Shown here in pieces: positions 5,238-9,941 of a DNA stretch of 9,941 nt. Source of the stretch: Bryobacteraceae bacterium. Its GTDB lineage: Bacteria; Acidobacteriota; Terriglobia; Bryobacterales; Bryobacteraceae. Location of the stretch: contig JANXXV010000003.1 in assembly GCA_025350445.1 (NCBI GenBank), positions 1 to 9,941 of the forward strand. Direction: 5' to 3'. The notes under the pieces are model-generated. The model had not been told where the DNA came from. It made no database searches and saw nothing but the letters and a program-made list of their open reading frames with translations. Every line of letters starts with the position of its first letter. The first letter of the stretch is position 1. The translations under genes were made by a program, and so were the position numbers.

Positions 5238-6074
5238 ATGGACCTCTACGACGAAATCATCCGCCTGCGGCGCCTCGGCCAGAAGTGCGCACTCGCCACC
5301 ATCGTCCAGGTTCGCGGTTCCATCCCCAGTTATGAAAGCGCCAAGCTACTCGTGCGCGAGGACGGGTCCATGGCCGGCACCATTGGCGGCGGTTGCGTCG
5401 AAGCTGAAGTCTGGAACGCCGCCCGCGAAGTCATCGAAACTGAGAAACCCAGGCACCTCAACTTCAGCCTGGGCCAGGACGCCGCCTACGACAACGGCTT
5501 AATCTGCGGCGGCCAGTTGGACGTCTTCGTCGAGCCCATTCTGCCCCAGCCCAGCGCCATCATTTTCGGCGCCGGCCACATCTCAAAGAGCCTCTGTAAA
5601 GTGGCGGGGCTGGCCGGATTCCGAACCACCGTAGTCGACGATCGCGAAGCTTTCGCCAATGCCGAACGCTTCCCCGACGCTGACGAAATCCACGCCGGTG
5701 AATACGAATCCGTCTTCCCCAACCTCCCCGTCAACGAGACCACATACATCGTCATTGTCACCCGCGGCCACCGCGACGACATGCGCGTCCTCCAGTGGGC
5801 CATCGGCACCAACGCCAAATACGTCTCCATGATCGGCAGCAAGCGCAAGGTGATCTCCGTCATCAAGGAACTGGAAAAACAAGGCATCCCGCGCAGTGCT
5901 TTCGAGCGCATCTTCGCGCCCATGGGCCTCGACATCGGAGCCATCTCGCCCGAAGAAATCGCCGTAGCCGTGGTAGCCGAAATGATAGCCGTCCGCCGCA
6001 ATCCCGATTCCCAATGGCGCAGCATCACCAAGTCCGTGTACTCCAGCGAAGCGTTGCGAGCCCACCTGAAGTGA
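5238..6074 (+). CDS. xdhC: XdhC/CoxI-family molybdenum hydroxylase maturation factor
   Basis: A 278-residue protein of the XdhC/CoxI family, which binds molybdenum cofactor and helps insert its sulfurated form into xanthine dehydrogenase-type enzymes. The N-terminal XdhC domain has VRGSIPSYESAKLLV, the GTIGGGCVEAEV motif (Cys53) and LICGGQLDVFVEP (Cys90). The C-terminal XdhC_C Rossmann domain starts at AIIFGAGHISKSL (Gly111-Gly113). It also has YIVIVTRGHRDDMRVLQWA and YVSMIGSKRK, and ends with GLDIGAISPEEIAVAVVAEM. Both domains are full length. The next gene, a MocA-like cytidylyltransferase, overlaps its stop by 4 bases and belongs to the same cofactor pathway. No hydroxylase subunit is in the window, so the client enzyme is encoded elsewhere. 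Conserved Cys53 and Cys90 are plausible cofactor or sulfur contacts (inference). Confidence 0.94.
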   Translation: MDLYDEIIRLRRLGQKCALATIVQVRGSIPSYESAKLLVREDGSMAGTIGGGCVEAEVWNAAREVIETEKPRHLNFSLGQDAAYDNGLICGGQLDVFVEPILPQPSAIIFGAGHISKSLCKVAGLAGFRTTVVDDREAFANAERFPDADEIHAGEYESVFPNLPVNETTYIVIVTRGHRDDMRVLQWAIGTNAKYVSMIGSKRKVISVIKELEKQGIPRSAFERIFAPMGLDIGAISPEEIAVAVVAEMIAVRRNPDSQWRSITKSVYSSEALRAHLK

Positions 6075-6688
6075 ACGTCGCCAGCCTAATCCTTTCAGGT
6101 GGCGCATCGCGAAGAATGGGCACGCCGAAAGCTCTGCTCCTGTACCAGGGCGAGACGTTCCTGGACCGCCTGATCCGCATCTTCAACGAAACCTGCAACA
6201 GCGTAACGGTGGTCCTGGGTCACGACCAGTCCATCCAACACCGCATCCAGCGCGCCGGCGAAGCCAACTTCGCAATAAACCCCGACCACGAAAAAGGCCA
6301 ACTAACCTCGCTGCAATGCGGCCTAAGAGCAATCCCCGCAAACACCGACGCAGTAATCTTCACCCCGGTAGACTACCCCGCAATCCTAGCCTCTACCATC
6401 CTGCTGATCCGAAGGACGGCGGACGCCCTCGTCCGCACGCGACCCCCAGGCCGCGTTCTCCCAATTGAAGTAATAGTTCCCAGGCACCAAGGCCGCCACG
6501 GCCACCCGGTGTTATTCACAGCAGGGCTGATCCCTGAATTCCTCCAACTCCCGCCCGAGGCTGAAGCCCGCATCGTAATCCGCCGCAACATCGCCCACAC
6601 ATCCTACGCCGATGTAGAAGATCCAGGCATCCTGAAAGACATAGACGACCCCCAAGCCTACGCTGAACTGCTGGCAGAAACAAAATGA
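6071..6688 (+). CDS. mocA: MocA-like molybdenum cofactor cytidylyltransferase
   Basis: A 205-residue NTP-transferase. The start is the GTG at 6071, overlapping the xdhC stop (GTGA), and the nucleotide-binding signature follows at once: LILSGGASRRMGTPKALLLY (residues 6-25). The metal-site Asp101 is in FTPVDYP, GHPVLF is typical of MocA, and the C-terminal DVEDPGILKDIDDPQAY also fits that family. MocA transfers CMP from CTP to molybdopterin, making the cytosine dinucleotide cofactor used by xanthine dehydrogenase-family enzymes. The PK at 19-20 and adjacent xdhC favour MocA over MobA (GTP), though specificity is not proven by sequence. The open frame continues upstream within xdhC, but no start there would keep the family's N-terminus. 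The stop overlaps the ATG of the AsmA-like gene. Confidence 0.88.
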   Translation: MNVASLILSGGASRRMGTPKALLLYQGETFLDRLIRIFNETCNSVTVVLGHDQSIQHRIQRAGEANFAINPDHEKGQLTSLQCGLRAIPANTDAVIFTPVDYPAILASTILLIRRTADALVRTRPPGRVLPIEVIVPRHQGRHGHPVLFTAGLIPEFLQLPPEAEARIVIRRNIAHTSYADVEDPGILKDIDDPQAYAELLAETK

Positions 6689-9054
6689 GCACTCAGGCAA
6701 AATCGATCCGCCGGCTGATACTAGCAGCCGTGGCGATTCCGCTCCTCTTCGGCATAGCCGCGCCCTTCGTCACCTTAAACCGCCTTACCGGCCGCATCAA
6801 AGTTGCCCTGCAAAACTCGCTCCACCGCCGCGTAGACATCGGCGACGTCCACCTGAACCTGTTCACCGGTCCGGGCTTCACCGTCGAAAACGTCCTGATC
6901 TACGAGGACCCGTCCGTCGGCATTGAACCCTTCGCCTCCGTCCTCTCGCTAGAAGCCCGTGTCAGCCTCTCCTCTCTTTGGACCGGCCGCCTCGAATTCT
7001 CCACCCTCACCCTCGAAGACCCCAGTGTCAATCTCACTAAGCCGCGGAACGCGCAGTGGAACATCATCCCGCTCCTGCAACAATCTAACGCCGCCGCGGA
7101 TGTGTCCCGCCTGCCCGTAATCCAAGTGCGCAACGGCCGCCTCAACTTCAAGTTCGGAGATACCAAATCGTCGTTCTATTTCACTGACGCCAACATCGAT
7201 GTCTCCCCCCAATCCGGCGCACCTGGCTCGTTTGAAATCCGCTTCTCCGGCTCGCCCGCCCGCACCGATCGAGCGGCCCAAGGCTTCGGCGCCTTCAATG
7301 GACGCGGCCGCTGGATCACCGCGCCCAACAAGGAAAGCACCCTCGATCTCAACCTCGAACTGGAAAAGAGCGACATCGACGAAATGGCCCGCCTGGTCAG
7401 GGGCCGCAGTTTCGGCCTGCACGGGTTGATCGCCTCGAAAGCCAGTGTCAAAGGTCCCCTTTCGAACCTGGAAGTAACCGGCCGGTTTCAGATGGAGGAC
7501 ATCCACCGTTGGGACCTGATGCCGTCCGCCAAGACCGGCGGCATCCAGGTGAATTACCGCGGAGCGATCGACTGGCGCGCGCAAAAGATTGAACTCGCGG
7601 CCAACAAGCAGGACAACCCCAACATGCCGGTCGCGCTTCGCTTGCGCGTCTTCGAATATCTAACCCAGCCCCACTGGGCAGCCGACGTCACCTTCGATCG
7701 GCTTCCGGCCGCTCCGCTCGTCGAAGTAGCCCGGCACATGGGAATGCCGCTGCCCAAAGAGTTCGGACTCGAAGGAAAGATCTTCGGCGTATTTGGATAC
7801 GCCTCCATCGGCGGCATGCAAGGGCAAGCCGCGCTGGAAGACGCCTCCATCAGGACCGGCGCCGCAACGCTCAGCATAAAGAACGCGGCAATCTCGCTTG
7901 ACGGAGACCACATCCGGCTGGATTCCGCCGCCGTCACCGGTGAATCCGGCCAATCGGCCGAAGTCTCAGGCGATTACCAGCCCAGCAGTCAATCGTTGCA
8001 TCTTGCCATCAAAGCGAAGTCGCTGAGCATCGCCGAAATGCAGACCGGCTCCGGCCACCTGTTGAGTGCGGCATCGGTTCCCCTGCTCGAAGGCTTTCGC
8101 AAAGGCCGCTGGACCGGTTCTCTGCTATATCAATCGGAAGGCGTCAAGCCGGGAGTCTGGACCGGCGCCTTCGATATCCGCGATGTTCAGGCCGACATTG
8201 CGGGACTCAAGCCGCCGCTGCTAATCAACTCGGCCTCTGTCTTGCTGGACGGCAAACGGGTAGTAGTGACCCGCCTCCGCGCCAAAGTGGACCAGTTGCA
8301 GATCGATGGAGACTACCGCTATGAGCCCGGCGACGATTGGCCCCACCACTTCCGCATTGCGATCCCACAGGCCGAACTTGCCGGTCTGGAGCGCATGCTG
8401 CTCCCCACGCTCCACCGTGAGCGCGGCTTCCTGGCCCGTACGCTCAAACTGCAAGGCAGCTCGATTCCGGAGTGGCTGGCAAACCGCCAAGTGGACGGAA
8501 CCCTTCGCATCGGCCAGCTCACATCCGGCGGCCTCGAATGGAAAGACGTCACAACGCATATGATCTGGGACGGCCCGAGTGTCCAGCTCCAGAATCTGCA
8601 AGCCAACATGGACGAAGGCAGTCTCAAGGGCACCGTTTCCGTCGATCTGAGCGGAAACGATCCCAAGTACCGGCTCCGCGGACAAGCGAAGGAACTAGCC
8701 TGGCAGGGCGGCGAGGTTGATCTGTCCGGCAGGTTCGAAGCCGCCGGCACCGGCTCGGATTTCCTCCAGAGCCTGCAAGGCGAGGGCTCCTTCCAGGCGC
8801 GCGAGCTCACCCTGCTGCCCGAAAACCCAGTCACGGCAGTGGCCGGATCATACGTGTTCGCAGTCTCAAGGCAGGGCCCGAAAATAACTCTGACGTCAGT
8901 CCAGGCCGCTCTAGGCGCGGAGCGTTTCTCCGGCCAAGGCACAACCCAACAGGACGGCAAGCTGCAACTGGAAATGGCGTCATCCAACCGCACAGTCCAC
9001 GTAACCGGCCCGCTAGCCCCGCTGCGGCTGGACCTGACGACTATAAAACCCTGA
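6685..9054 (+). CDS. AsmA-like envelope protein
   Basis: A 789-residue AsmA/DUF748-like protein. It has a single N-terminal membrane helix (about residues 11-29) after a basic start, followed by a long beta-rich extracytoplasmic part. The N-terminal AsmA signature is visible: GRIKVALQNSLHRRVDIGDV, LFTGPGFTVENVLIYED, then LSLSSLWTGRLEFSTLTLED-type repeats and WNIIPLL. The C-terminal third has the AsmA_2-like pattern of QGEGSFQARELTLLPEN and AERFSGQGTTQQDGKLQLE. AsmA-like proteins are long beta-taco bridges thought to move or organise phospholipid between inner and outer membrane, which would fit a diderm host. It overlaps the mocA-like gene by 4 bases, yet has no evident link to molybdenum cofactor. 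It converges on the DUF805 gene with a 6-base gap. Confidence 0.9.
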   Translation: MSTQAKSIRRLILAAVAIPLLFGIAAPFVTLNRLTGRIKVALQNSLHRRVDIGDVHLNLFTGPGFTVENVLIYEDPSVGIEPFASVLSLEARVSLSSLWTGRLEFSTLTLEDPSVNLTKPRNAQWNIIPLLQQSNAAADVSRLPVIQVRNGRLNFKFGDTKSSFYFTDANIDVSPQSGAPGSFEIRFSGSPARTDRAAQGFGAFNGRGRWITAPNKESTLDLNLELEKSDIDEMARLVRGRSFGLHGLIASKASVKGPLSNLEVTGRFQMEDIHRWDLMPSAKTGGIQVNYRGAIDWRAQKIELAANKQDNPNMPVALRLRVFEYLTQPHWAADVTFDRLPAAPLVEVARHMGMPLPKEFGLEGKIFGVFGYASIGGMQGQAALEDASIRTGAATLSIKNAAISLDGDHIRLDSAAVTGESGQSAEVSGDYQPSSQSLHLAIKAKSLSIAEMQTGSGHLLSAASVPLLEGFRKGRWTGSLLYQSEGVKPGVWTGAFDIRDVQADIAGLKPPLLINSASVLLDGKRVVVTRLRAKVDQLQIDGDYRYEPGDDWPHHFRIAIPQAELAGLERMLLPTLHRERGFLARTLKLQGSSIPEWLANRQVDGTLRIGQLTSGGLEWKDVTTHMIWDGPSVQLQNLQANMDEGSLKGTVSVDLSGNDPKYRLRGQAKELAWQGGEVDLSGRFEAAGTGSDFLQSLQGEGSFQARELTLLPENPVTAVAGSYVFAVSRQGPKITLTSVQAALGAERFSGQGTTQQDGKLQLEMASSNRTVHVTGPLAPLRLDLTTIKP

Positions 9055-9060
9055 AAGAGG

Positions 9061-9435
9061 CTAAGCCGTAACACCCTTAGGACTTGGACCGTACTGGTTT
9101 TCGCCCGGTTGGCTATCTTGACATAGCAATACAAGTACTACAAGGCCTCCGATGATCGGGAACAGCGCGATCAGCAACCACCATCCACTACGATTAGTGT
9201 CGTGAAGCCGGCGTACCGCCACAGCGACACTTGGAATCAGTGTAGCCAGAACGTAAATACCGTAGAGCGGTCCCAGGCCGATGCTTGTTTGGCCGACAAG
9301 CCCCGTCATCCTATCGATGAACGCCAGGACGCAGGCAATGATTACGTTGAACAGAAAGTACATCCAGTACTCCGTGCGCCGTGCCCTCCCATTAAATTCC
9401 GCATACTTTCTTAGTACATCGAGATACCAGTGCAT
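9061..9435 (-). CDS. DUF805 membrane protein
   Basis: A 124-residue integral membrane protein of the DUF805 (YhaH-like) family. The N-terminal signature YLDVLRKYAEFNGRARRTEYW is followed by a first membrane helix (about 24-44) and two or three more (about 53-75 and 85-107). The conserved RRLHDTNRSGWW loop and the GENQYGPSPKG tail are both present, so the family call is firm. The molecular function is unknown; in some bacteria relatives are linked to stress or phage-associated loci. An AGGAGGG ribosome-binding site lies 5 bases before the ATG at 9435. It is a single-gene unit with its own promoter candidate, divergent from the coiled-coil gene and convergent with the AsmA-like gene. Confidence 0.92.
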   Translation of the reverse strand: MHWYLDVLRKYAEFNGRARRTEYWMYFLFNVIIACVLAFIDRMTGLVGQTSIGLGPLYGIYVLATLIPSVAVAVRRLHDTNRSGWWLLIALFPIIGGLVVLVLLCQDSQPGENQYGPSPKGVTA

Positions 9436-9440
9436 GCTTC

Positions 9441-9446
9441 CCTCCT
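9441..9446 (-). promoter_or_regulatory. Ribosome-binding site of the DUF805 gene
   Basis: AAGGAGG on the minus strand, 5 bases from the ATG at 9435. It is one of the best Shine-Dalgarno matches in the window and contrasts with the genes that appear leaderless. Confidence 0.75.
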
Positions 9447-9471
9447 TGGGACGGTTGCGACGTTCGCTACG

Positions 9472-9500
9472 AATCTATCAGGGGCTGCCGGTTGAGTAAA
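9472..9500 (-). promoter_or_regulatory. Candidate sigma-70 promoter of the DUF805 gene
   Basis: On the minus strand, TTTACT (9500-9495), a 17-base spacer and TAGATT (9477-9472). Each hexamer matches the -35 or -10 consensus at four of six positions. The spacing is ideal, and the leader to the ATG would be about 30 bases, with the Shine-Dalgarno sequence inside it. Confidence 0.45.
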
Positions 9501-9579
9501 GGGATACCTAATACCGCTGTTCCACAATTTCCAACCCTTCCACCTGTTTTTAAGGCAGAATTGAACTAAGCAGAAGACA

Positions 9580-9941
9580 ATGGACCATCGGATCGATACC
9601 GGCGACCCCACGTCGGAGTTAAAGGCTGCCATAGCCGCCGCGCAAGCCCTCGCGCGCGAGCAGTTGGTCGCCGTCTGGCAGCTCCATGTCGACCGGGTCC
9701 GTGAGCAACTCGAAGCCGGCTGGCACGAACAAATAGACCAGATCTTCCAGGAGCGCTTCTCTGATATCACAGCTCAGCTGGAGGCGGATTTCGAGACCGC
9801 CGTGGCCACCCGTTCGCGTGACTTGGCGCAGAAAGCGTCCCACATAGCACGTACCGCCGCCCAGCGCGAACTCACCGCTCAGTTGAACCAGACGGCCAGG
9901 CGATTGGAGCGGGCCGAAAATAGAGAGGTCTGGATCAGGAC
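9580..9941 (+). CDS. Coiled-coil-rich protein, N-terminal part (runs off right edge)
   Basis: An ATG at 9580 opens a frame of 120 codons without a stop before the window ends. The protein is almost entirely helical and very rich in Ala, Gln, Glu and Arg. It has heptad-like stretches, for example AAQALAREQLVAVWQLHVDR, EQIDQIFQERF and ITAQLEADFETAV, then a repetitive AQRELTAQLNQTARRLERAE. It has no signal peptide or membrane segment in this part. I do not recognise the family; long coiled-coil N-termini of this kind may precede sensory or structural domains. No good Shine-Dalgarno sequence is seen (AGAAG lies just before the ATG), so the start is only probable. It is divergent from the DUF805 gene across a 144-base gap. 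Confidence 0.7.
   Translation, partial: MDHRIDTGDPTSELKAAIAAAQALAREQLVAVWQLHVDRVREQLEAGWHEQIDQIFQERFSDITAQLEADFETAVATRSRDLAQKASHIARTAAQRELTAQLNQTARRLERAENREVWIR

Noticed and set aside
5795..6070. Upstream extension of the MocA-like frame within xdhC
   Set aside because: The nucleotide-binding signature begins a few residues after GTG 6071, as is normal for the family; the extension overlaps the xdhC C-terminal domain in another frame.
8319..9134. 271-codon minus-strand open frame
   Set aside because: It lies opposite the AsmA-like gene, whose protein has clear family features; the minus-strand product is a low-information Ser/Arg-rich sequence typical of a shadow frame.
9492..9514. Plus-strand promoter TTGAGT with TAATAC for the coiled-coil gene
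   Set aside because: The spacer is only 11 bases, too short for a sigma-70 promoter.
1..9941. tRNA, rRNA, CRISPR array, insertion sequence or integrase
   Set aside because: No repeat-spacer pattern, transposase motif, terminal repeats or RNA-gene landmarks were found on reading the window; the region looks like ordinary chromosome.

Overview
The window looks like a chromosomal stretch from a moderately GC-rich, free-living bacterium. The gene style is compatible with Acidobacteriota of the Solibacter/Bryobacter type: small carboxypeptidase-regulatory-like secreted proteins, TlpA-like thioredoxins, XdhC with a MocA-like partner, and a large AsmA-like protein. That placement is inferred from gene content only. 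No rRNA, tRNA, CRISPR array, insertion sequence or phage gene was seen. Genes are packed tightly, and many stop and start codons overlap by 4 bases (ATGA or GTGA).

Layout. (1) Bases 1-1020, minus strand: a membrane-anchored TlpA-like thioredoxin followed by the N-terminal part of a GlcD-type FAD-dependent oxidase that runs off the left edge. (2) Bases 1093-2545, plus strand: a pterin operon of two adjacent, diverged PTPS/QueD-family paralogues and GTP cyclohydrolase I (folE). The first paralogue lacks the catalytic cysteine and the second keeps it. (3) Bases 2737-3108: an unrecognised 123-residue protein. (4) Bases 3184-5181: a five-gene plus-strand cluster. It starts with a LysW-like zinc-ribbon protein carrying a run of 28 acidic residues, followed by two small secreted carboxypeptidase-regulatory-like proteins, a secreted redoxin and a secreted TlpA-like thioredoxin. 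(5) Bases 5238-9054: xdhC, a mocA-like cytidylyltransferase and an AsmA-like protein, joined by 4-base overlaps. (6) Bases 9061-9435, minus strand: a DUF805 membrane protein. (7) From 9580 to the right edge: the start of a coiled-coil-rich protein with no stop in the window.

How the genes work together. folE makes 7,8-dihydroneopterin triphosphate from GTP, the substrate of PTPS/QueD-family enzymes, so region 2 is a short pathway to a tetrahydropterin or a 7-deazapurine precursor. XdhC and MocA both mature the molybdenum cofactor of xanthine-dehydrogenase-type hydroxylases, although no hydroxylase subunit lies in the window. Regions 1 and 4 both encode thioredoxin-fold proteins directed to the cell envelope.

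Most worth a second look: the LysW-like protein, whose C-terminus is extended and lacks the normal terminal glutamate; the PTPS paralogue with Cys replaced by Ser; -10-like elements placed right against start codons that have no Shine-Dalgarno sequence; an inverted repeat at the head of the LysW-like cluster; and a switch in third-position G/C preference near base 5200 between genes on the same strand.
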